From NCBI RefSeq assembly GCF_000178975.2, contig NC_015064.1, forward strand, positions 2,976,001 through 3,040,000: a stretch of 64,000 bases of DNA, in the 5' to 3' direction. How positions within the stretch are numbered: the stretch's first letter is position 1; each line of letters begins with the position of its first letter. A model generated the notes under the pieces. The model ran no database searches. It saw only the letters and a list, made by a program, of their open reading frames with translations, and was not told the origin of the DNA. This DNA comes from Granulicella tundricola MP5ACTX9 (lineage in GTDB: Bacteria; Acidobacteriota; Terriglobia; Terriglobales; Acidobacteriaceae). The position numbers were made by a program, and so were the translations under genes. Below, piece by piece: positions 8,438-17,022 of the stretch.

Positions 8438-10607
8438 AGCCGTCCCTGACTGACCAACTCTACGACAGAGCTGCCTTGCTCTTACGATCCGACGAAGTCA
8501 TTGCGTCTCTTCGCCTGACCCATGAAGACAAGAGCAAGATGCGAGGCGCATGCAAGCACCTCGCGGACGCACTCGATGGTTGCGTGGGGATCACGCTTCA
8601 GCAGCGATGGCAAGACTTTGAAAAGACTGTCTGGCCTCGATGGGCCAGCAACATAGACAGGCCTTGTACGCTGTGGACCTGGGGCGCACGCGTTCTCGTG
8701 CCAGCTCGCATCGTAGTTCCCAGCATGGAGTGGCTCTGCGATTTGCGCGTCAACCAGTGGGTCGTGCGCTTTCCCGAAGACGATGTACTGGTCCAGCAAC
8801 ACACGCTACTGCTACAGGCAACGGCAGGCATTCGGTGGGCCTCGCCGCACTCACGGCACCTCGCTGTATCGAGCGGACTGCGTCTGCTGCTGACTCGCGG
8901 CTATACGACTCTCAACGAGATTCAGGATGACGACCTCAAGCAGCTCTCCACCCACTACTCGAAGGGGACCGATGTTCTCGACGCGGCGTTGTGCGCGCTC
9001 GGCGTCTTCCCCCGCACGCCCAGGCATGGATCGACACGCCACAGCCGCCGGCGACTCCTGACCGTAAGTGAGATCGTTGATGTCTCGCGCACGCCCGAAG
9101 CCTTCCGCGTGATAACGGTTCTTTACCTTGAGGCGTATGTCGCCCGCGTCAGCGACAGTTACACCACCCGCAGACATAAGGCGATCGCATTCGCGCATTT
9201 CTGGCGCTACCTCGCGGAAAAACACCCCGAGGTAACGAGCCCCGCGCAGGTGCGGCCACTCCATCTGCGCGAGTATATCCCCCACATCATGGCCCATGCG
9301 CTGACCGTAAGACGGGGCAACAAGACCGAGGAAAAGGTAAGCATTACGGCTAATTCCTGGCTTACCGACCTGCGCACCTTCTTCAGCGATCTTTGCGCTT
9401 GGGCACTCGAACCCGATTCGCCATTTGCCCACTTTGCTCCGCCAACGGTGCCGCTCACCAGGCACTCGCTGCTGGGGCTTGGCTTCGAGAAGGCACGCGA
9501 ACGGACACGCGCACGCATCACCGCAACCGTGCTCGACCTCGAACGAGAGATGCCTGCGATACGTTCCTTCGCGCTACGGCGATGGAACGAGGCAACTGTT
9601 CGTGTGGCGAGTTTGCCTGCTTCGCCGAAGCCGTGGACGCAAGAGACCGACAGCTTCTGGGACTGGGCGCTGCTGGAGTTGCTCGTGCAGAGCGGTCTGC
9701 GCATCGAGAGGCTTCCGATCTCACCACCCTCGACATCCTCAAGCGCAAGATGCCCGATGGCCGCATCTATTATCTGCTCCATGTGAAGCCCTCGAAGTTC
9801 GACCGCGCTCGCGTCCTGCCCATCGGTGACGGGTTGGGCCGCGTCATCGCCGAGATCGTCCGCCATGTGAAGCGATTTCATGGCACCAGCCATGTGCCCA
9901 TCTGCAACCACTGGAACCTCGCGCAGAAGAAGCCTCGACCACCGGCACCTTATCTCATCCAGGCCATTCGGCACCCCAGCGCTCCGGGACTCCAGACGAT
10001 CCGCGCACGTATCAAGAGCCTATCGACCAGTGCGGGTGCGCGCCGCGCCGATGGATCGCCGCTGGTCCTGCTGCCTCACGATTGCCGGCGAGTCTTCGCC
10101 TCCGAACACCTGAACAACAACACGCCCGTCCACGTCATACAGGCCCTGCTCGGACATGCCTCGCTCGATACCGTCATGATCTACGCCAAGCTCTATCCCA
10201 GCCAACTGATCGAAGAGTACCGCAAGACCATGCGCGGGCTTTACAACGCCCACTATGGAGAGGCTGGACTCAAGAACCCCACTGCCGAAGAGTGGTCTGC
10301 CTTCGCCGCCAGTTGCAACCTGCGCGATATGGGAACGCACCTCTGCGCTCTGCCCACGGGAGAACACTGCCCCAAAGGACTACTCTGCCTCGGCTGCACC
10401 CACGCTCAACCGAAGAAGAGCGCCGTACCTGTCTTCCGTCGCATGCTCGCGAGCCATCAACGAAGTCTAAGCGCAGCCAAAGGACACAACGAACCAGCAG
10501 GACAGATCGCTGCCCGCGAACTGGAACTCGTCCGCATCCAGACCGCCTTGCAACGGGCCTCCGAACTGAGCGATGATGTGGCTGCTGCCATCGAGGCGCA
10601 TGCCTGA
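8434..10607 (+). pseudogene. Tyrosine recombinase B of the insertion element (frameshifted)
   Basis: One recombinase of about 724 residues is split over two frames. The upstream frame runs from 8434 to about 9710 and ends its homology with LLVQSGLRIE. The downstream frame resumes with ASDLTTLDILKRKMPDG and runs to 10607. Restoring one G to the bases GAGAGG at about 9709-9714 rejoins them as SGLRIEEASDL, the usual box around the first catalytic Arg. The downstream part has HDCRR, LLGHASLDT and the nucleophile in IYAKLYP. After these comes a Cys-rich tail (CALPTGEHCPKGLLCLGC) like that of Tn554 TnpB. Either a 1-bp deletion inactivated it or ribosomal frameshifting makes the full protein; no classical slippery heptamer is visible. 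Confidence 0.8.
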
Positions 10608-10611
10608 CATC

Positions 10612-10668
10612 CGCTCCCTGCGGCGGCGCACGGTGGCCAGGCCATGCCGGGCGCAAATCACGAGATAA
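10612..10668 (-). repeat. Right terminal inverted repeat of the recombinase element
   Basis: Reverse complement of 7104-7160 with 54 of 57 positions identical. It begins four bases after the stop of recombinase B. Confidence 0.93.
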
Positions 10669-11097
10669 TCTGTCGAAGACGTAGGCATTACGAAAACCGA
10701 CTAGAACGCGGGTGTTCTGCCTGGTGATGTCCCTTTCGGCCTCCTCATCCTTCTTCCGCTTGATGCCGACGATGGGAGCGAGAATGCGGATACCGCGCTC
10801 TCCCTTCCTCACTTTCCGTCCAAGCTGATTCCATGCGTACAGGCCAGCTACGCGGGTTGCGGTCGGCTTCTGCCTAGCGATCTCCAAGATGTTCCCGAAG
10901 GAATAGTTATGAAAACGGCTCATGGCGTCGAGGTAGGCCGTGAGTGCATCGCTGTGTCCTGCCTCTAGCTGCTCGATGAGGCTCTTCACATTGGCGGCGA
11001 TGATCTCTTTTGCTGTCTGCCGTTGCTGCGGTTGTTTAGGGTTTTCGCTAATCGGGGTAACGGGGGCGGTGGGGGCGGTGACGATTTCGGTATTCAT
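10669..11097 (-). pseudogene. ardC: ardC, N-terminal half (split antirestriction gene)
   Basis: Starts at the ATG at 11097 behind a strong AGGAGG Shine-Dalgarno. After a Pro/Thr-rich leader it encodes the ArdC single-stranded-DNA-binding domain: TAKEIIAANVKSLIEQLE, then FHNYSFGNILEIARQKP, ATRVAGLYAWNQLGRKV, KGERGIRILAPI and TRVLVGFRNAYVFD. At 10672 the frame enters the insertion element and reads out of frame. Homology resumes at 7103. Confidence 0.85.
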
Positions 11098-11351
11098 GGT
11101 TGCTTCCTCCTGTGGGCAGTTGCACTGGCTGTTGCCGTTGAATTGGCAGCGGCGTGTACATACATGCCGAACGCCTCCTGGCGAAGGCGGGGGGTAGCAA
11201 CTGCAAGGGGAGGGGTCTCTCCCACCCTTGAAATGAAGCGCAGCGAGAATGGAAAGGGCGTGCGAAGCGAGGGCTGCACAAGCGCAGCGCGGAAGCCTGG
11301 GGATACCCCTTGCGGGCGCGAGGGGCGGAGCTCCTGAGCGTACTTAGCACT

Positions 11352-12604
11352 TGCGTTACGAAATAGACCGGAGACATGGTTTACAGCGAAGCGCGACGGT
11401 AACGGACACGGGCCGTTTGGGTGACACACGACGATGGTGTATGCCCTGGAAAGAGAGTCGTATCTTGGATCAACGTTTGCAGTTCTTATCGAGTTATCAG
11501 AAGGAAGAGATGTCAGTAGCGGACCTGTGTCGCGCGTATGGAATCTCACGTCCAACGGCCTACCGCTGGATCAACCGTTACAACGAGACCGGACCAGAAG
11601 GACTCGTGGATCGCAGTCGCCGGCCGCATACCTGCTCGCACGCAACCCTTGAGCCGATGGAGAACGCTATTCTCGTGCTCCGGGCCAAGCATCCGTCTTG
11701 GGGCGCACGCAAACTCAAGGCAAGGCTGGAAATGTTACAGCCAGAACTGGTATGGCCTGCAGCTAGCACATTCGGAAACATCCTGAGCCGCGCGGGCTTG
11801 ACGAGTCCACAGAAAAAAAGAAAACGCATCACGCCTTGCTCAGAGCCGTTCTCAATGGTCACGGGACCCAATCAGCTGTGGTGTATGGATTTCAAAGGCT
11901 ACTTCGTGACGGGAGACGGCAAGCGATGCGATCCGTTTACGATAACCGATGCGTATAGCCGTTATTTGATTCGTTGCCAGATTGTCTCGCGCATAGACCT
12001 TAGCCAGGTTCGAGCGATCTGTGAAGCAGCTATGCGGGAATATGGAATGCCAGCTCGTATCAGGACCGACAACGGCGCGCCGTTCGCGGGCACGGGGCTC
12101 ATGGGACTTTCGAAGCTTGCGCTCGGCTGGATGAAGCTCGGGATCGTGCATGAGCGCATTCAGGCAGGCCGACCGCAACAGAACGGTCGTCACGAGCGCA
12201 TGCATCGCACGCTGAAGGAGGACACGACGAAACCGCCTGCATCATCTCTTCGTGCTCAGCAGAGCCGATTCGATAATTTTCGCTACGTCTTCAATAACGA
12301 GCGCCCACATGAGGGCCTGAAGAACGCAGTTCCGGCCAGTCTCTATCACCCCAGTTCTGTCCGACTGCCACGCAAATTGCCGGAGTTCACGTACCCCAAA
12401 GGGCTTCTTCTGCGAAAAGTGAATAACAGTGGCGACATCAGCTGGCACAAGACAAGAATTTTCATCAGCGAAGTATTCCGCTTCGAAGAGCTCGCGCTTG
12501 AGCTAACCACACCGGGGTTCTACAGAGTTTACTTTCGAGACCTCGAGGTCGGAGAGCTAAATGCGGAAGAGCTTCGTTTCAGAGCTGCACGAAGAGTCGT
12601 TTGA
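11352..12604 (+). mobile_element. IS481-like insertion sequence, right end not resolved
   Basis: The transposase gene is preceded by an end-like sequence at 11352-11385, reading in reverse complement TGTAAACCATGTCTCCGGTC and then CGTAACGCA. A diverged copy (26 of 34 positions) occurs at 27242-27275 in the opposite orientation, which supports its being an IS terminus. I could not find the matching inverted copy in 12605-12694, so the right end may be truncated or diverged. The 11098-11351 stretch to the left holds no gene I can support. Confidence 0.6.
11441..12604 (+). CDS. IS481-family transposase
   Basis: 387 residues from the ATG at 11441; MPWKE is the common beginning of this family, so I prefer it to the earlier in-frame start at 11351. 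An N-terminal helix-turn-helix (MSVADLCRAYGISRPTAYRWINRY) is followed by a second DNA-binding segment. The DDE integrase core has D in LWCMDFKGYF, D in IRTDNGAPF and E in QQNGRHERMHRTLKE. The reading frame is intact, so the enzyme could be active if suitable ends exist. Confidence 0.9.
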   Translation: MPWKESRILDQRLQFLSSYQKEEMSVADLCRAYGISRPTAYRWINRYNETGPEGLVDRSRRPHTCSHATLEPMENAILVLRAKHPSWGARKLKARLEMLQPELVWPAASTFGNILSRAGLTSPQKKRKRITPCSEPFSMVTGPNQLWCMDFKGYFVTGDGKRCDPFTITDAYSRYLIRCQIVSRIDLSQVRAICEAAMREYGMPARIRTDNGAPFAGTGLMGLSKLALGWMKLGIVHERIQAGRPQQNGRHERMHRTLKEDTTKPPASSLRAQQSRFDNFRYVFNNERPHEGLKNAVPASLYHPSSVRLPRKLPEFTYPKGLLLRKVNNSGDISWHKTRIFISEVFRFEELALELTTPGFYRVYFRDLEVGELNAEELRFRAARRVV

Positions 12605-12694
12605 GCTCGATGAGTGAATTGGCCTGTTCTCGTCAGTTGAGAATGGATGGCCGCAATTACTGCTGAGCCTCTCTTAGGCGGTCGAACAACTTGG

Positions 12695-13099
12695 TCAGGC
12701 ATTCGTCAGAGAGGCAATGAGCCTGCACTCCGCGCTCGACTGCTTTCCGTCACATGACGAACCGATGCGTCGAAGCTCGAAAGCCAAGCGCTTCAGATCG
12801 GTGATCTTAGACTCCACCTCTTTGAGGTGATCTGTAGCCACATTGCAGACATCGGCACAGGTCGGAGACTGACAAGCAGAGAGTTGTAGCAGGTCTTTGA
12901 TCTGCACCAGGGTGAAGCCAAGTTCCCGACATCGCCGTACAAAGTTCAAGCGTTGGAGATGCTCCTGAGCGTACACGCGATAGTTGCCGGACGTTCGTTC
13001 GCAAACGGGCATCAACCCGGCCTGTTCGTAATAACGGATGGTAACGACCTTAACGCCAGCCTGCTTCGCTAAATCGCCGATGCGGAAGAGTGCGCTCAT
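12695..13099 (-). CDS. MerR-family metal-responsive transcriptional regulator
   Basis: 134 residues. The N-terminal winged-helix HTH is FRIGDLAKQAGVKVVTIRYYEQAGLMP...GNYRVYAQEHLQRLNFVRRCRELGF. A dimerisation helix follows, with cysteines in the CQSPTC-ADVC motif (~75-85) and in SSCDG and AECR near the end. This spacing resembles the CadR/PbrR/ZntR group that binds Cd, Pb or Zn through cysteine thiolates; the exact metal cannot be read from sequence. It is divergent from the gene at 13138, and the operator lies in the 38-bp gap. Confidence 0.85.
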   Translation of the reverse strand: MSALFRIGDLAKQAGVKVVTIRYYEQAGLMPVCERTSGNYRVYAQEHLQRLNFVRRCRELGFTLVQIKDLLQLSACQSPTCADVCNVATDHLKEVESKITDLKRLAFELRRIGSSCDGKQSSAECRLIASLTNA

Positions 13100-13100
13100 A

Positions 13101-13131
13101 TTGACCCTATAGCCACTATAGACTTTAGGAT
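13101..13131 (+). promoter_or_regulatory. MerR-type promoter/operator with 19-bp spacer
   Basis: TTGACC (13101-13106) and TAGGAT (13126-13131) are 19 bp apart, the overlong spacing that MerR regulators correct by DNA distortion. The spacer holds the dyad CTATAG-CCA-CTATAG, as in CadR/PbrR operators. The -10 box ends 6 bp before the ATG at 13138, so the transcript start should fall at or next to that ATG, giving a leaderless mRNA. Confidence 0.8.
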
Positions 13132-13137
13132 CGCTGC

Positions 13138-13671
13138 ATGAGATGGTTCACGCTTCTACTGGCATTTTCAGTGGTTTCAACCTCGTACGCCCAGGTAGTA
13201 GGACACAGCGCGCCTCCGCTTGACGATGATCCGAGCGTCATCCTTGAGCTAGGTGCTGCTACGAGTTGGACTACCACGGGAGGCGCTGCGAGCTTTGCCC
13301 CTAATCTCGCGGCGGAGACCACTCCAATCGAAAATTGGCTGGAGATTGAGGCTGGCGTTTCGCCCTTCTTCACACGGAACTCCACCGAATGGGACACGGA
13401 TTTCCTTTTCAAGAAGCCATGGACACTTTCTTCGAAAGCCGAGTTCATGCTCGGGGTCGGGCCGGAATGGGTCTACCTTCGGCAGCATGGAACAACATCC
13501 AACTCAATCGCGGGCGAGGTCGCCGGAGACTTCATGTTCTGGCCCAATGGCAAACACCGTTTTGGTTGGTATCTGGAACCGGCTTATGACTACAACTTCA
13601 TGGCCGGTCATCAGCAATCTATTGGTATGAGCGCAGGCCTTTTAATCGGCATCAGACGACAACGTCATTGA
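13138..13671 (+). CDS. Predicted outer-membrane beta-barrel-like protein under MerR control
   Basis: 177 residues with a clear signal peptide (MRWFTLLLAFSVVSTSYA, cleavage near AYA-QV). The mature part has alternating aromatic and hydrophobic strands (VILELGAATSW, WLEIEAGVSPFF, EFMLGVGPEWVYL, FGWYLEPAYDYNF, SIGMSAGLLIG), which fits a small beta-barrel. Its position behind a MerR operator suggests induction by metal, perhaps for efflux or envelope protection; that is inference. No Shine-Dalgarno is possible because the promoter abuts the start codon. Confidence 0.7.
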   Translation: MRWFTLLLAFSVVSTSYAQVVGHSAPPLDDDPSVILELGAATSWTTTGGAASFAPNLAAETTPIENWLEIEAGVSPFFTRNSTEWDTDFLFKKPWTLSSKAEFMLGVGPEWVYLRQHGTTSNSIAGEVAGDFMFWPNGKHRFGWYLEPAYDYNFMAGHQQSIGMSAGLLIGIRRQRH

Positions 13672-13892
13672 TGCTGGCATGTTTCTCTCTATGATCTTCG
13701 ATTTCTTCCGATAAACGCTCATCCCAGTCGGCACATATCACTGACGAGATGCCGCCTTGACGGGACTAATCACGGGACAGTTGCCTAAGGACGCTGTAGG
13801 TGTATTTCAGGTGCTGATTGGGGACTGAAATCCTCATGCATAAGTTGCTTTTCCAGTTCTTGGGAATGCCTTTGAGGTTTTGTCTGAATGGT

Positions 13893-14546
13893 TCAATCAT
13901 GAAGGATCACCTGCAAAAGCGATTTATTGACGCGAATGCGCTCGTCATAGTCGATGAAGCCCAACTTTCGAAATCGATTGAGAAAGAAGTTGACTCGCGA
14001 CCGAGTACAGCCAATCATCGCCGCTAAAGTTTCCTGACTGATGTCTGGTACTAAGGTCTCGGTCACGCCTTCTTTGCCGAAATTTGCGAGCAAGAGAAGT
14101 GTCCTGGCGAGTCGCTTTTCGCTCGAATTGAAGAGTTGATCAATCAGGTCCGCTTGGATACGGTTTGTTCGAGCGAGCAGATGTGCGATGAACAGGCCGG
14201 ACATCGCAACCTCGGCGTCCACTACTCTTTTCATTTCTATTTTGGTAAGCCGGAGAAGCACACAGTCCGTAAGCGCCGTGGCAGAGGCAGAACGAAATGG
14301 CTGTAGAGTCGACATGCATTCTTCCCCAGCGAAATCCCCAGGATTCAGAAGCGCAATCGTTGCCTGTTTACCGGACTCCGAGACCACCGTTAGCTTAATG
14401 GTGCCATCTTGCACATAGTAGACGGCATCACAAGTGTCGCCTTGAGCGTAGATTGGAGAGCCCTTACTGAAAGAGGCAATGGTCTTCCCAACCCCCGCTT
14501 TTGAGAGGAACTGCTGCACATCGAAGGTTTCGAGAGAGTCCGCCAT
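13893..14546 (-). CDS. Crp/Fnr-family transcriptional regulator
   Basis: 217 residues if started at the ATG at 14546; the open frame runs back to 14747 but that part has no homology. The cyclic-nucleotide-binding-like beta-roll has FSKGSPIYAQGDTCDAVYYVQDGTIKL and LNPGDFAGEECM. A dimer helix and a C-terminal HTH (ISQETLAAMIGCTRSRVNFFLNRFRKLGFI) follow. No Fnr-type Cys cluster is seen, so it probably does not carry an FeS cluster. No good Shine-Dalgarno precedes 14546, so the exact start is uncertain. The 13672-13892 gap shows no gene. Confidence 0.85.
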   Translation of the reverse strand: MADSLETFDVQQFLSKAGVGKTIASFSKGSPIYAQGDTCDAVYYVQDGTIKLTVVSESGKQATIALLNPGDFAGEECMSTLQPFRSASATALTDCVLLRLTKIEMKRVVDAEVAMSGLFIAHLLARTNRIQADLIDQLFNSSEKRLARTLLLLANFGKEGVTETLVPDISQETLAAMIGCTRSRVNFFLNRFRKLGFIDYDERIRVNKSLLQVILHD

Positions 14547-14770
14547 AGGGTCGTCCGATTTCACCGCTAGATGGCCGGTTATCACTCCGATAGTAGTCCT
14601 CTTACTCCGATTCCGTTCAGCTGTCTGCCTCCCAGGGGACGCTACTAAATCTTTGTGTGCTAAACAGAACAGCGGGACTTTGGCATTATCGCCATAATCG
14701 ACGGAGCTATCGAATGCACCCTCGATAGTTCCGTGATGCATCGTCACGTCTTCTTAGGCAGGTATCGGAC

Positions 14771-15028
14771 ATGCTTTGCACTCTGGGAATCGAGCTGATT
14801 CGGCAATACGAGACTGCTGTAAAAGATCGGGATGTCGCGAGAGACATCTTGCTCACGTCTTCGGCGAGGCATTATAAAGTTCGAGAGCCACCCTTTGAAG
14901 ACCTGATGTTCGTCGCGAAGCAAAGATACAGTCAAGCTTTTGTGGCGTGGGTCACCCATCGAGGATCGTGCGCGGAATGTCAGATCGTGTACGGAACAGA
15001 CGATCAGTTGCAATTCGTTTCTGTATGA
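14771..15028 (+). CDS. Small hypothetical protein
   Basis: 85 residues, MLCTLGIELIRQYETAVKDR and onward, with mixed charged/hydrophobic composition suggesting a folded helical protein. It contains a CAEC motif near the C-terminus. It is divergent from the Crp/Fnr gene and lies 33 bp before the cold-shock gene. I do not recognise the family; an opposite-strand frame covers the same region, so moderate doubt remains. Confidence 0.5.
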   Translation: MLCTLGIELIRQYETAVKDRDVARDILLTSSARHYKVREPPFEDLMFVAKQRYSQAFVAWVTHRGSCAECQIVYGTDDQLQFVSV

Positions 15029-15061
15029 AGAAGTCTTCCAGTACGAAAGGACGATAGGGCT

Positions 15062-15340
15062 ATGGCGCAATACTTAGGCAAGGTGATGTGGTTCAGCAAC
15101 GCGAAGGGATTTGGCTTCTTAAGCCGTGACGGCGGTGCCGATGTATTCGTTCACTTTAGCGCAATCGTCAACGACGGATACAAAAGCTTGGCAGAAGGTG
15201 AGGACGTTTCATTCGACGTTGTCCAGGGTGACAAAGGACCGCAGGCCGCTGAGGTGCGGCGAGTCGTCATGGGGTCGACCCAAGCGCCAGAAGACCCAAG
15301 AGTGCCTTCAGCCGTTCATTTGCAAGTAGCTGGCTCGTAA
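15062..15340 (+). CDS. Cold-shock domain protein (CspA family)
   Basis: 92 residues, longer than typical 66-70-residue Csp proteins because of a 20-residue Pro/Ser tail. The OB-fold has [20 protein letters not shown] with RNP1 (KGFGFL) and RNP2 (VFVHFSAI). It binds single-stranded RNA or DNA, acting as an RNA chaperone. It lies 39 bp upstream of the response-regulator gene on the same strand. Confidence 0.92.
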   Translation: MAQYLGKVMWFSNAKGFGFLSRDGGADVFVHFSAIVNDGYKSLAEGEDVSFDVVQGDKGPQAAEVRRVVMGSTQAPEDPRVPSAVHLQVAGS

Positions 15341-15379
15341 TGTCACGTTCCTTTTGCCAGCAAAAAGTGAAGGCGACAG

Positions 15380-16270
15380 ATGACTAGTATCAATCACGCG
15401 GTTGCGACAAAAGACGACGAAGGGCACACTGCGGAGATCCCGCGACTCCTGCTCGTTGATGACAACGAGATGGTTCGGCTTACGCTCGCAAAGATTTTGG
15501 AAGGTGGCGGCTTCAACGTAGCTACGGCCCAAAGCGTCAACGAAGCCTTGAAGCTGATCGGTTCTCAGCCGTTCGACGCGCTACTCAGCGATCTCCATAT
15601 GCCCGGAGCTGGCGATGGACTGACGGTCGTCAGCGCCATGCGGCACTTCAATCCGAAGGCTGTCACGATCATCTTTAGCGGGTTTCCCGAGATGAAAGAG
15701 GCCGCAGCTGCAATTCTGCTGCAGGCGGACGAAATCCTTGTAAAACCAATGTCGCCTGATGTTTTGATTCAAACCATCAAAGACAGGCTGAAAGCTGGAG
15801 CGAATGCGGTTGGACGAGTCACACAAACAGTCGCTTTCCTCCTGGAGGAAGACACTCAGATAACAATCGACGACTGGTTGTTACGCGTGAATCTGGAACC
15901 GGATGTGATCACCGTACGTCTTTCTACCGAGAAGCGCTGCGCTCACCTCCCTCATCTATTCCGTGATCTCATCACTCGCCTTCGCAAGCCGCTACCGCTG
16001 GGGACACGTGCATTGCCCTCGGCAGCTGCAGTCGCTCACGGGCTCGCGAGACGTGAACAGGGATATACCGCAGCAATGATCGTCGAAGAGTCCCGAATGC
16101 TACAGGTAAGCATCTTTCAGACGCTTCAAAACAATCTGCATCGTGTTGATTTCAGCCTCCTGCTGCTCGCCGTGATGGCGATCGCGGACGAGGTCGATTC
16201 GCAATTAGCTCAGACAATGGCAAGCTACATCGCGGAAGCCAAGGTCGATCTCCTCCCGGTTGTCGCGTGA
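15380..16270 (+). CDS. Response regulator with C-terminal RsbRD-like domain
   Basis: 296 residues. An N-terminal receiver domain (~20-140) has the acidic pair in LLLVDDNEMV, the phospho-acceptor Asp in ALLSDLHMPG and the conserved Lys in ILVKPMSP. The C-terminal half (~150-290: DDWLLRVNLEPDVITVRLS, then FRDLITRLRKPLPLG and AAVAHGLARREQGYTAAMIVEESRMLQVSIF) resembles the N-terminal all-helical domain of RsbR/RsbRD-type sensors, not a DNA-binding output. The protein may relay phosphorylation to a stress-response partner-switching system; no partner is adjacent except the truncated sigma factor immediately downstream. Confidence 0.8.
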   Translation: MTSINHAVATKDDEGHTAEIPRLLLVDDNEMVRLTLAKILEGGGFNVATAQSVNEALKLIGSQPFDALLSDLHMPGAGDGLTVVSAMRHFNPKAVTIIFSGFPEMKEAAAAILLQADEILVKPMSPDVLIQTIKDRLKAGANAVGRVTQTVAFLLEEDTQITIDDWLLRVNLEPDVITVRLSTEKRCAHLPHLFRDLITRLRKPLPLGTRALPSAAAVAHGLARREQGYTAAMIVEESRMLQVSIFQTLQNNLHRVDFSLLLLAVMAIADEVDSQLAQTMASYIAEAKVDLLPVVA

Positions 16271-16286
16271 CTGGTTTAGGGCCGCT

Positions 16287-16619
16287 ATGAGTACGGCTGG
16301 TGTTTTCGCTCAGTCCGACGCGATACTCTTTGCGAGGGTTCAGGCAGGTGACGAAAAGGTCATGGGGCTCCTTTACGACTTGTATTCCTCGGTCGTTTAT
16401 TCCATTGCACTAGCGGTCGTGAGCAGTACGGACAATGCGGAAGATGTCTTGCACGAGACCTTTATGCAGCTTTGGAGAGAACCTACCAGCTTCGCCCTGC
16501 GTGACGGGAGTTTGAAGGCCTCTTTAGCGACGAGTACATTTCGCCGGGCAGTTCAAGTTCGGGATAAATACCAAGCCGCAGCGTTCACGGCTTCCAAAAA
16601 CAAGGAGGAAACACTGTGA
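16287..16619 (+). pseudogene. ECF sigma factor, truncated after region 2
   Basis: 110 residues from the ATG at 16287. It has the sigma-70 region 2 pattern (ARVQAGDEKVMGLLYDLYSSVVYSIALAVVSSTDNAEDVLHETFMQLWREP), which binds core RNA polymerase and the -10 element. The part after residue ~85 diverges, and region 4, needed for -35 recognition, is absent; typical ECF factors are about 180-200 residues. It is probably a deletion remnant, though a region-2-only protein might still titrate core polymerase. Confidence 0.7.
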
Positions 16620-16705
16620 ACACTACTGCTGCGGCGACCCGAATTGAGAACAAGTTGACGATTTCGCGTCGGTTCGCGGGCCGATTCTCGGCAACAGCGA
16701 GGTAG
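16616..16705 (+). CDS. 29-residue open frame behind a strong Shine-Dalgarno
   Basis: A GTG at 16616 overlaps the sigma-fragment stop (GTGA) and has AAGGAGG 7 bases upstream. The frame, starting MNTTAAATRIENKLTIS, ends at the TAG at 16703-16705. It is either a tiny gene or the start of a larger gene whose body was deleted. The remainder of 16706-17022 has no supportable gene. Confidence 0.35.
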   Translation: MNTTAAATRIENKLTISRRFAGRFSATAR

Positions 16706-17022
16706 CTTGTTTCATCCGGAAGAATGCTCCCCATCGGCTATTGTGCCGCTCCAAAAGCGCACATGCCCTGCGCGGATCGCGATAAGCCAATAATTGCGAA
16801 AACTCCCGGTAAACGCGCGCTAAGTCAGCGGTGATGACGATGAGTACAGAATCGCCAAGGCGCTCACCGACGCTGTTTCGGGCGATGGAAACGCGAATTG
16901 GCCTGATACCGAGAAACGAGCTTCGATCTTCTGAAGCTACGGCCCAAGAATGAAGGACGGGTCTGCCTGCAAAGGCGAACTTGCCCTCAGCCTAATCCCG
17001 CGGCTTTGGCGGAGCACCTTCC

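Larger units (their letters stand above)
7104..10668. mobile_element. Tyrosine-recombinase insertion element with 57-bp terminal inverted repeats
   Basis: The 3565-bp segment is bounded by near-identical inverted repeats and carries only two co-directional, overlapping tyrosine-recombinase genes. Both outer flanks are parts of ardC, which proves it is an insertion. The ardC flanks meet at GATACATC on the left and TCGAAGAC on the right. A TC is shared by both sides and four bases (TCTG) are left over at the right, so there is no long target duplication. A transposase-like pair of tyrosine recombinases without DDE enzymes recalls Tn554 (TnpA/TnpB) and RIT elements. Tn554 lacks such inverted repeats and RIT elements carry three recombinases, so this element fits neither exactly. 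Confidence 0.88.
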
